From positions 13,746,501 through 13,810,500 of the forward strand of contig NC_092671.1 of NCBI RefSeq assembly GCF_964355755.1: a stretch of 64,000 nt of DNA. The letters are read 5' to 3'. The stretch is from Antedon mediterranea. Lineage: Eukaryota; Echinodermata; Crinoidea; Comatulida; Antedonidae. Shown here piece after piece: positions 13,601 to 25,600 of this stretch. A program made the position numbers and the translations under genes. Under the pieces are notes generated by a model. It made no database searches. It saw nothing but the letters and a program-made list of their open reading frames with translations, and had not been told where the DNA came from. Each line of letters begins with the position of its first letter. Within the stretch, counting starts at the first letter, position 1.

Positions 13601-16600
13601 GGGTTTACATGAATGGGTGCGAGTCCCTTTTGGATTGAAGAATGCCCCATGCATATCAGAGGTGTATGGAGGACGCTTTAGATGGTCTAAATCATAGAAT
13701 TTGTGAAGTGTATCTAGACGACATTATTGTTTACGGAAACACCTTTGAGAACCATATGAGCAATCTAAAGGAAGTGCTTCGACGGGTTCAAGAAAATGGA
13801 ATGAAACTAAAACCAACTAAATGTCATCTATTTCAATCGGAAGTCAAATACTTGTCAAATTATTAGCCAGGAAGGGTACAGACCGGATCCTAAGGATACC
13901 GAGGCGCTCAATACACTCAAAACAAAAGTTCCACAGACGGTAGGCGAAGTAAGGAAACTCTTAGGGTTCACGGGATACTATAGACGCTACTTAAGAGATT
14001 ACTCAAAGAGGGCGAAACCCCTATTCGTGTTACTAACACAAGCTGGAAGTTTAAAGAAAAATCATAAGAGGAACAAAAAAAGACAAGCTAAACAGAAAAA
14101 CAACAAGGACAAGGGACAAGTTCCATCATCCACTCCAATAACTTGGTGCCCAGAATATCAACAAATTATAGATGGGTTTATTGATGAGTTAAGCCAAGCC
14201 CCAATCATGGCATTTCCTGATTTTGAGAAACCCTTTGAACTTCATACAGATGCCTCTCAGGATGGACTTGGGGCTGTGCTGTACCAAAGTCAGAATCGAA
14301 CTTTGAGAGTTATAGGCTATGGTTCCCGTTCTTTTTCTCCCGCAGAGAAAAACTATCATCTACATTCTGGTAAGGTAGAATTTCTAGCTCTAAAATGGGC
14401 AATCACCAATCATTTTAGAGACTACCTATCATATGCCAAGTTTTTCACAGTCTACACAGACAACAACCCACTTACGTATATCCTAACAACTGCAAGGTTA
14501 AACGCTGTTGGCCACAGATGGGTAGCGGAGTTGGCTGATTTCAATTTTGAAATAAAATATAGACCAGACACTAGTAATGATGATGCTGACGTTTTGTCTC
14601 GGATGCCAATGACCCCAGCCGATTTTGAGAAGTGCACAGAACTAGTTTAACCTTCAGTTATGAATGCGGTTGTCCAGGGTGTTCAGATTCAGCAGACCAC
14701 GCTTTGCTTATATCAATAATCTGCAAGGGACCGAAATGAGTAACCATGACCAAAACCTCACATCTACTATCAACTTACCTACGTTTTCAAGTGAAGAAAT
14801 ACGAGACACACAAACCAATGATCCAGCTATTTCACGTTTTCAGCAGTATAAAGCAAAAGGCAAATGGCCTTCTAGGAAAGAACGGAAAGATGAAGAGACT
14901 GAAACAAGATTGATGATGCCCGCCCGGGTGGAGTAAAATTAACACTGATAAAAATGGCATCCTCTATAGAAGAACAGCAACTCGGACACAGCTAGTTTTA
15001 CCCAAACAATTAAGACAGATGGTTTTGAAAACACTGCATAATGAGATGGGACACTTAAGCACTAACAGAGTTCTTCAGTTGGTTAGGGATAGGTTCTACT
15101 GGCCTCGTGCAGAAGCTAGTATCGAACACTACATACCAAAGGAGTGCAGTTGCGTTAAAGATAAAAGACCAGCGAAGATCACACATGCTCAAAATGCAAA
15201 GGTGGTTATGAATACATCCTGGTGGTCATAGATTATTTCACCAGGTTTGCACAGGCCTACCCAACTACCAACAAGTCAGGTAAAACAGTTGCCGACAAGA
15301 TATTCAATGATTTTGTTTTAAAGTTTGGATATCCTTGCCGCGTTCATCACGACCAGGTCGAGAATTTGAAAACACTTTGTTTCGTCGCCTGGAACAACTT
15401 GGAGGAATTAAAGGATCGAGAACAACACTATACCATCCTCAAGGAAATGGACAAGTTGAAAGATTCAACCGAACCTTACTATCCATGCTTCGTACGCTGA
15501 CCACACAGCAGAAGGAGGATTGGAAGTATCATCTCAATAAAGTTATTCATGCTTACAATGTTACACAACACGAGACCACATGTTACTCACCACATTTCTT
15601 ACTGTATGGACGTTCACCTCGACTACCTATTGACCTCGCCTTTTCGTTAACTTCCCCAAATGAAGAGGAACAAGGCACATACAGTGATTACGTCGGAAGG
15701 TGGAAGAAAAGGATGGGAGAGGCCTACAATATTGCGAGAACTGCAAAGAAAAGTAAAACCAGACACGACCAAAATAAGAAACTAAATTTAACCTTGTCAC
15801 CTGGTGACAGGGTATTACTGAAGAACTGTGTTCCTCCTGGTGGTCCGGGAAAACTTCAAAGTTACTATGAAGATACAGTACATGTGGTGGTAACCCAGAA
15901 GCGTAACTTGCCGGTATATGAAGTACGACCAGAACAAGGAGATGGTAGAGTACGAACACTACACAGGAACCTATTATTTCCCTGTGACGCATTGAAAATA
16001 GACTCACCTGAAACAATACCACCTAGAACACAACGTAAACAAGAGAAGACACGATTACATGACCAGAACAAAGTTGCAGAGGAAATCAATAACTCATCAG
16101 ACTCTGAGGATGAAGATGAAATGTTCAGACCAATTCACCAAACACCGACTGAAATATCTTTAGTTCCGGAACCACAGACTCACATTGGTGACCAGATACA
16201 GCTTCCTCGTGAAGAAGTGATTATTCCTGAAGTACCACAAATAAGTGACAGTTACCAGAGGGAAAATAGTGAATTACAAACATCACCATCTGAGGATGAC
16301 CAGTTAAGTCATGCAAGCATCCCTCTAGACCCACCAAACAATGTAGAATGTAATACAGGACGCCCGGCACGTCAACGGCATCCTCCTAGTACATTTAACT
16401 ATGACCAAATGGGCATACCTGCACCACATTGCATGTCAATAATGACTGACACGACTCAACCATTTCACCAACTAAACGTCAGATGATGCAAGGAATTCTT
16501 CCCTTTAATTGTTATGGTAATTATTATTCAAATTATCCTATTTTGAACGACAGACAATTTCCACCGTGAAGAACTTATCAGCCAAATAATACTCACCTAC

Positions 16601-19600
16601 AGAACCAGAACTACTACCCAACATTTACTGAATTTTATCCAAACCGACGGTGGTACCCATCACATATGTTATCTAATAGAACAAACCAAGTGATGACGAA
16701 CGGAAACTAACGATTGTAAATAGGTAGGAACCTGTATATAGCGATGAACATTATAAACTGTATTATTGACACTTTTCTTTAAAAAAAAAAGAAAAAAAAA
16801 GAAGTTACTTGAAAATCAGATAATTGAACATTTGAACAGAGTATTGCACTATGCTAACTACATTATACTTGTACTTTAATTGAACGTTAAGAAGACTTTG
16901 TGACAAAGTGCAGCGGCAGCGGGTAAACGATACTATGTGTAGGAAACCAAATGAGTATGTGGTACCTTTGGATTGCATCACAAAGATAATGGATGAGTTA
17001 CAGTTTGAATATGTTACGATTGTCCTTATGGACATGGACAAATACCTACCACTGATGGATGTATCGTTGTTGACGAAGTATAGGGAATATAGGCCTAGCC
17101 CTATTACACATCCCTCCTACACACATGGAATGAGTGTGTGGGAGTTAGGCAACTTGCTATGGACAAGTGGTATGGAACTACATTCCCAGAGTGGCATAAC
17201 CTACTGTAGAAAGTGTTTTGAACGGGAAAGAACATTGCTGGTTGTACAGTAATTGTAAATAACATGAATTCCACAAGATATTGCGATTGAAACACTTGAT
17301 GACTACACATGCTAGAATAATATTTGCTTATTCATAAAGTAATACAAGTTTTCACATATTTTGGACTTGTTATAGCAAAATGAACATTATGGAATTGTAT
17401 TGGTCAGTAGTTAATATTATAAATTTTGTTTTTCGTTCTATTAAAAGTAACTGAGAGAAGTAACTATTGTAACATACTAAGTAAGTTATAGGCATAGTAA
17501 GGCATACATATCTTATGTTCATAGAAATGTAAGATAGAATTGGATATCGGGGACGACATTTCCCTTGTGGGGGGAGTGTGTTACATGGCAAGAAAACCAG
17601 GCCCTCTAGAGTTAGAAAATCAGGCCCTCTATAACAAAAATTGAGAGAGGTCAATTGGGAGAGTTCAGGGAGACATGTGTTATTGGGTTGCTGGCCTGTT
17701 TTTGTTAAAGGATTGCTGTTTGGTTTTGTTGTTTTCGTAAGATGTTTAAAGTTAAATTAAAAAAAACAGTTATTTAGAATTAAACCGTGGTTAACCATTA
17801 ACAAGGAACTGATGATTATCCAGTAGATGATTAAAGGAATATAAGATCGTTTACAATTAAAGAGAACAGATGTGTTAATCCGTTGTTTTTGTTGATTCAT
17901 ATTGTGTACGGGGATACTAAATTCACTTTTGAAAAATATCGTTGAACTATTGTTGAGATGTCCTGGAAACCTGTGTAAATCTATTATAATATAGATTTTA
18001 CTTTCCCTTGATTTACTTGGTACGTGAATAAAATTTCATCTGCTTTTTGTGCTATTTTAAACTTACAAGTTTCACAGAACTGTCCAGTGTAGCAGGACGG
18101 ACAGCTACACGTGTAAGCAGTACAGGAACCAGAAACCTGGACACAAGCAGCTCCATTTTGACAAGCATTATTAGTACAAGCATTTAATACTGAAATATTA
18201 AATAAATTAAAATTTACTTTCTCTTGATATAGCTGGTTCTTAAATACTATTGCATCTGCTTTTTGTGCTGCTTTTAAACTTACATGTTTCACAGAACTGT
18301 CCAGTGTAGCAGGATGGACAGCTACACGTGTATGCAGTACAGGAACCAGAAACCTGGACACAAGCAGCTCCATTTTGACAAGCATTATTAGTACAAGCAT
18401 TTAATACTGAAATATTAAATAAATTAAAATTTACTTTCTCTTGATATAGCTGGTTCTTAAATACTATTTCATCTACATTTTGTGCTGTTTTTAAACTTAC
18501 ATGTTTCACAGAATGTTCCAGTGTAGCATGTAGCACAGCTACACGTGTATGCAGTACACGAACCAGAAACCTGGACACAAGCAGCTCCATTTTGACAAGC
18601 ATTATTAGTACAAGCATTTAATACTGAAATATTAAATAAATTAAAATTTACTTTCTCTTGATATAGCTGGTTCTTAAATACTATTTCATCTACATTTTGT
18701 GCTGTTTTTAAACTTACATGTTTCACAGAATGTTCCAGTGTAGCATGTAGCACAGCTACACGTGTATGCAGTACACGAACCAGAAACCTGGACACAAGCA
18801 GCCCCATTTTGACAAGCATTATTGGAACAAGCATTTAATACTGAAATAGGAAATAAATTATATTTTAATTTCTCTTGAATTACTTGATACGTGAATAGAA
18901 TTCCATCTGCTTTTAAACTTACATGTTTCACAGAACTGTCCAGTGTAGCAAAATGGACAGCTACACGTGTAAGCAGTACAGGAACCAGCAACCTGGACAC
19001 AACCAGCTCCATTTTGACAAGCATTATTAGTACAAGCATTTAATACTGAAATATTAAATAAATTACAATTTACTTTCTGTTGATTTACTTGGTATGTAAA
19101 TAGAATTCCATCTGCTCTTTGTGCTGCTTTTAAACTTACATGTTTCAGAGAACTGTCCAGTGTAGCAAGACGAATTTGACTTTATAATATAGACTAATGG
19201 ATAAAGGGGAATTAAAAGATGCTCCAGCTCAAACAGGGGTACAATCGGACTTGCGGTTTCGGAGGAGATAGAGTAACAAATTGTGGCTTAGTGCTATTAT
19301 AATATAGATTTTACTGTCCCTTGATTTACTTGGTACGTGAATAAAATGTCATCTGCTTTTTGTGCTGCTTTTAAACTTACATGTTTCACAGAACTGTCCA
19401 GTGTAGCAGGATGGACAGCTACACGTGTAAGCAGTACAGGAACCAGAAACCTGGACACAAGCAGCTCCATTCTGACAGGCATTATTGGAACAAGCATTTA
19501 ATACTGAAATAATAAATAAATTATATTTTACTTTCCCCTGATTTACTTGGCACTTGAATAGAATTTCATCCGCTGCCCATGGCACTCTTCAATTTTCACC

Positions 19601-22600
19601 TATTGTATTGCATCCTTGATCGATTTTGGTAGTGGGGAAATGCAAAGGATTGCCAAACGCAATGTAGGCAGTTGCAAAGAAATTGGTCTAAAAAACACAC
19701 TTTCGTATAAATTTGACTTTATAATATAGACTAATGGATAAAGGGGAATTAAAAGATGCTCCAGCTCAAACAGGGGTACTATCGGACTTGTGGTTTGGGA
19801 GGAGATAGAGGAACAAATTTTGGCTTAGTGCTATTATAATATAGATTTTACTTTCCCTTGATTTATCAATCAATCAATCAATAATTTTTATTTCTCAAAT
19901 AAAAACAAAATACAGTTAACATTTTCTAAAAATAATAGATAATAAATGAGAAAAAGGGGTACCCCACTGGAAGCTTAAGCTTTAAAATGTGGGGTCCTGG
20001 CAACATAATTAAAAATAAGGTATTTACTTGGTACGTGAATAAAATTTCATCTGCTTTTTGTGCTGCTTTTAAACTTACATGTTTCACAGAACTGTCCAGT
20101 GTAGCAGGATGGACAGCTACACGTGTAAGCAGTACAGGAACCAGAAACCTGGACACAAGCAGCTCCATTCTGACAAGCATTATTAGTACAAGCATTTAAT
20201 ACTGAAATATTAAATAAATTACAATATACTTTCTCTTGATATAGCTGGTTCTTAAATACAATTTCATCTACATTTTGTGCTGTTTTTAGACTTACATGTT
20301 TCACAGAATGTTCCAGTGTAGCATGTAGCACAGCTACACGTGTATGCAGTACACGAACCAGAAACCTGGACACAAGCAGCTCCATTTTGACAAGCATTAT
20401 TGGAACAAGCATTTAATACTGAGATAGCAAATAAATTATATTTTAATTTCTCTTGAATTACTTGATACGTGAATAGAATTCCATCTGCTTTTAAACTTAC
20501 ATGTTTCACAGAATGTTCCAGTGTAGCAAGACGGACAGGTACACGTGTAAGCAGTACAGGAACCAGAAACCTGGACACAACCAGCTCCATTTTGACAAGC
20601 ATTATTGGAACAAGCATTTAATACTGAAATAGCAAATAAATTATATTTTAATTTCTCTTTAATTACTTGATACGTGAATAGAATTCCATCTCCTTTTAAA
20701 CTTACATGTTTCACAGAACTGTCCAGTGTAGCAGGATGGACAGCTACACGTGTATGCAGTACACGAACCAGAAATCTGGACACAACCAGCTCCATTTTGA
20801 CAAGCATTATTTAATACTTAAACATTATTTTATTATTGTCATATTTTACTTTCCCTTGATTTACTTTGGCACGTGAATAGAATTTCATCTGCGGCCCATG
20901 TGCGCTCTTTAATTGTTAACCATTGTATATTGCATGCTCGGTCGATTTTGGTAGCGGGAAAACCCCGAGGATTGGCGAACACAACGTTCGCCATTTACAA
21001 AGACATTGGTCTAAATTTGCCGTTCTAATTATAGAATAATGGATAAAGGGGAATTAAAAGGTGCTCCAGCTCGAACAGGGGTAGGCCTACTATCGGACTT
21101 GCGGTTTGGGAGGAGATAGAGGAACAAATTTTTGCTTAGTGCTATTATAATATAGATTTTACTTTCCATTGATTTACTTTGTATATAAAGTTGGTTCGTA
21201 CTTTCGGTACTGTTTTTAACCACCTGACGTAACCCTGTTTACTAATTAAATTGAGTTAGATAATTAGTTATTGACGATTAAAACGAATTTAGGTTCAACG
21301 ATTTCCCCCAAATAGGGGTGTTTTCCGATCATGGTATATACTGACTAATGGATGTCCATCTTGAAAAATACCCGCCACAAAAATGCGAGGAGGCTTCGCA
21401 TTTTCCTATCTCCTCCTACGATAATTGTTTTTAATAGCTGAAAACTGGTTGAACAGCTAGAGTACAGCATCATAATGTTGAAGACAGGCCGATTTTCTTT
21501 AAAAAAAATACTATTTTGATAGATTTAATATACGATTATACAAATGTATTGATTTGCGATGAATGGAACATCCCAATCTCTCAGTCTGCCAGAGTTTGGT
21601 TTAGCACAAGTAGGTAAATTTATGAGCCCTTGGTTTAACACATACGGTAGGTAAATATATGGGCCCTTTGAGAATAAACTTGCAATACTTTGACAATACT
21701 GTAAATACCTATTAACTATTTTTGGTACTCATTTGAATCGAACATTTCTTACTGTGAATGTTCGTACTGTTAGATGTAATATAAAAATATATACAAATAA
21801 ACTTTATTACTGAGATTGTGGTTAGGCTCTACTGTTAGATATATAAACACATTATTATATACAAATAAACTTTATACTGACAGTTCCTTCTCAACGTTTG
21901 TATTAATTAATAATTACCAATAATATAAACGTCGTAGTGGTGTATCGTAACATGTACTTTAATATTTCAATTGATTATGACAGTGACAGTTTTAACAAAG
22001 TATTAAATCGCAAATGTTTTACTGTATTTAGAGGTATATTATTTATAGGCCTATAAAACATGAACAAAATATTTCGTTACTGAGTGGATAAAGAATATAT
22101 TTAAAAATTGTTCCTCTTTGTACCTATCCGCTTTCCCATCCCTCAACCCTAATGTTACATACAAAACACAAATTGGGTTTGTTTAAATGAGTCCAAATCA
22201 AATATTTGGACTCATTTTGTGACAAGTTTCTCTTTTGGAAGTACGGTAATTCCCAGGGTGAACATTTCAGTTGACTACATAAATCATCGTGTCTATTTAT
22301 TCGTTTCTGTAAACGACAATAACTATAGTCCTGCGGTACATAAGTGTAAAAATAAACCCCCTTTTCTTACGCCGAAATTACTTTGTATTCGAGAACCATC
22401 TGTGGGCACGACCTAGTCAAGAATAATTTTGCTTAAATCAAGATTGAAAAATTCTTTAAAAATCTTTATTTTGAGAAAAAAGCAATATACAGTATCCTTA
22501 TCAAGAATATTTGTTCTTAACAAGATTTATCAATTATTAGAAATACTTGAGATATATTTGACTTAAAATAAGTCGCTTACTATTGTGTATCCATTATTAT

Positions 22601-25600
22601 ATATCAAGAATATTTTTGCTTAAAACTAGATACGCAAAATTCTTTAAAATACTTAATTTAATAAGAATTCAATAGAAACAAAAATCGTATAAATAATTTG
22701 TAATATTCTATGATACTATGTAATACACAAGGTAAGATTGTAAATTCACTCTTCCCTCTGCATAGGCTTACTAAAGCTTGGTTCACACTAGCGACGTCTA
22801 GTGGGAACCAAGCTTAAGTAATGATAAACAAAACAATAGCCTAAAGTACTTTAGTAAGTCCATGGTTCTCAGAACAAATATCATTTATATTATTATTTAG
22901 TAAACAAATGAGGTAGTAGTTGTACACTTCTACCCTACAAGGCTTAGTTCCTTGAGTTTTATGAAGTGTCACTGTTTTCATGTTGATCATCTCAAATAGG
23001 TAAGGTCTTTGTTTCAAGCAAGTCAAAGATTACCATTTTTACACGGCACTCAAAAGATACGGTAATAAGCACACAAACTTACATATTTCACAAGTTTCTC
23101 CTGTATAGCAGACTGGACACGTTCCATTGAAAACTAATAAAACAGTTGACAAAAAAAAAACATTTAAAACGGAATTAAAATCAGTAATTGTTTGTGTACT
23201 GTATGTTGCTTGCATTTTCATTCCTGAGAATTTGTGGTTGGTTCAATTTTGTCATATCAGTATATTTTTCCGCACAATATTCTACAACTGGATGTTCAAA
23301 TCGGATTGTAGAAATTGAATTTACCCTTCGGTATGGTACAATGGGCAGTGTCATTATTGATCGCATGCCCCACAAGGAACGATTCTGTATGTCGGTACTT
23401 CATATGCAGACACAGCTGAATCTGGAATTTATTTTATTCATGCCAAATATAATCAAATTTCGATCAATACACACGATTTATTTATTATTATACACATATA
23501 GTAAGGATTGTTTATTAGTTGGTGTGATGATATAAATATTTTCATGAGGTGAAAAATAAAATGTTTTATTGAAAATATTCTATATTTCATTGCACAAATA
23601 TAAAAAAAATAATTTGTTTTATACTAAAATGTATTCACTTTGTATTGTAGGGACTTTCCTAGCATGCCTAGCAGCAGCGAATAACCATTTGTGTGCTTCA
23701 GTAAATAAATAACCACGAAGGGGTTGGTTCTCAGTATTTAACATTTTACAATTACGTCAGAGTAGGGCAAACCTGTTAACACTTCACACATCGTTTTAAT
23801 AGCTCTAATGGCGCTATAATATTATTGGACTTGCGGTTTAGGAGGAGATAGTAGAACAATTTTTGGCTTAGTGCTATTTATAGAAGTTGAATATTGCTGT
23901 TCCGTCGTACCACGCCAAGAGTCGTTATCCAATCGAGTTTGAACAATCATGAAAGCCCCAATGGTCTAATGGTTAGGACATCTGCATATTAAGCAGAAGG
24001 TTCCGAGTTCAAATCTCACCAGAGACATTTTTTCAAACAACTACAACAAATATGGAACTTTCGCCGATGAACTATGCTCGACACGATTATAAGATCATGT
24101 TCCGAACATGAGCACTGTTTCAATAATGAAAAATACCTTCACAGTTATCACCGGAGAATTCATCTTGACATATGCAAATGTAGTTTTCTCTAGTTGAGGT
24201 TTCGAGACAAGTTCCGTTAAGACATGGTTCGGATGAGCAAGACAAATCAACTGAAACTTAACATTGATGGCAGGGCCGTAGCCAGGATCTGTCAAGGGGG
24301 GGGGGGGGGGTTCGGACACTAAATATTTGGGTCAACCCCCCCCTCCCCCTGGGGGTGGGGCCTGATGCGAAGCGAATTTTGTTAAATGACACCCCTAGAT
24401 GGCCGGAAAAGACACTCTCGTGCAGCATGCTACCAATGAGCAAAAAGATCGTACTTTTTTCCTCCTTCTCAAACACGTCGATAATTTAAAGGACGATAAC
24501 TATTTGTTGCCGTATGTTATATGCGCGTGCTCTGTGCGGAACCGCCGATTGTTTGATCATTTACTCCGTATTTTGTTTTGCGTTCAAGTTCAATGCGAAC
24601 GTACATCTAGGAGCAGCCCCGAAAAAAGCACACTGGTTGAAGGCAAATGCTATTTGCTAGCTCTATCTATAATATTTATTTACAGCAATTTGTTGAGGAA
24701 TATAAATATGTAAATAGGTGATATTGATACATTTTAGTACGTATCGGCTGGTGGTCTAGAAAAAAATAATCGGATGCCATAATGTGAACTACAGTACTTG
24801 ATACCATAGATATTATAGTGTAAAATATCAATATTCACTATAATCCTCTATGATACATTATACTTCATAGTCACACATGAGGGGGATGAGGGTTCGCAGT
24901 CGGTTAAGGGGGGTTCGCTGTAAAGGGGGGGTTCGCCCGAACCATAAAAAAACCCCCTGGCTACTGGCCTGGATAGTAATGATTTTAAATAGTGCCTATG
25001 AAGCATTATAGTGTATCATTCCTTGTTATAGCATAGATCGCTCGACAAAACACATTTACATATAATAATGCGTATAAATACGGAATATAATAAGTACAGT
25101 ATATAGTTCACTGAAAAACAACAATACGATTTTTCATTTATTGTATCTTTTGAATTTGCACCCAATAGAGATGCTTTTCTATGCCTGGGTGTTGAACTTG
25201 GATTGGATGTTTTATTTCAAATTGTATATTTTTTGTTTGATTGGATTGGATGTTCAGACCGGATTAGTAGATATGTTTAAGTCGGATTTTAAGAAATTAA
25301 TTTATAATACCTTCACAGTTATCACCAGAGAATTCATCTGGACAATTGCAAATGTAGTTGCTTCCTGTTGAGCTTTGAAGACAAATTCCTCCGTTAAAAC
25401 ATGGATCGGATGAGCAAGGCGAATTAACTGTAGCATAACATTGATTATAATTAGCATTGTAATTGAAACCTTTCACAATGTAATTGTTGTTATTCAGAAA
25501 CGTGGATAGACTGAGACGCATTATATTTTTTTCCTATTAGGTTAAGGCAGAAACTATAAAGGGCCTGAATCCAGACATGAATTTTCTACTCAACGATCGA

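Larger units (their letters stand above)
10515..17980 (+). mobile_element. Ty3/Gypsy-type LTR retrotransposon, degenerate
   Basis: A complete-length element on the plus strand, opposite to the host gene, inserted in an R1 spacer. It is flanked by a target duplication CTAT or CTATT (10,511-10,515 and 17,981-17,985; the shared T is ambiguous). The order is LTR, gag with zinc knuckle, aspartic protease, reverse transcriptase, RNase H, integrase, polypurine tract, LTR, which is the Ty3/Gypsy order. At least four frame changes and an integrase deletion make this copy unable to move by itself. No envelope gene is recognised. The two LTRs differ by roughly seven substitutions plus small indels over about 400 bp by eye, so insertion is fairly recent. 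Confidence 0.9.

Noticed and set aside
16908-17252. Envelope gene in the retrotransposon 3' region
   Set aside because: The ORF has no signal peptide, no transmembrane segment and no furin-like site; too short for an envelope protein.
495-21160. CRISPR-like or satellite DNA reading of the array
   Set aside because: Repeat units contain conserved coding exons with splice sites in an animal genome, and spacers are not unique.
25141-25371. Hydrophobic plus-strand [14 protein letters not shown] (also at 27,123)
   Set aside because: It overlaps the EGF exon on the other strand and exists only because the block is duplicated; it decays in unit 3.
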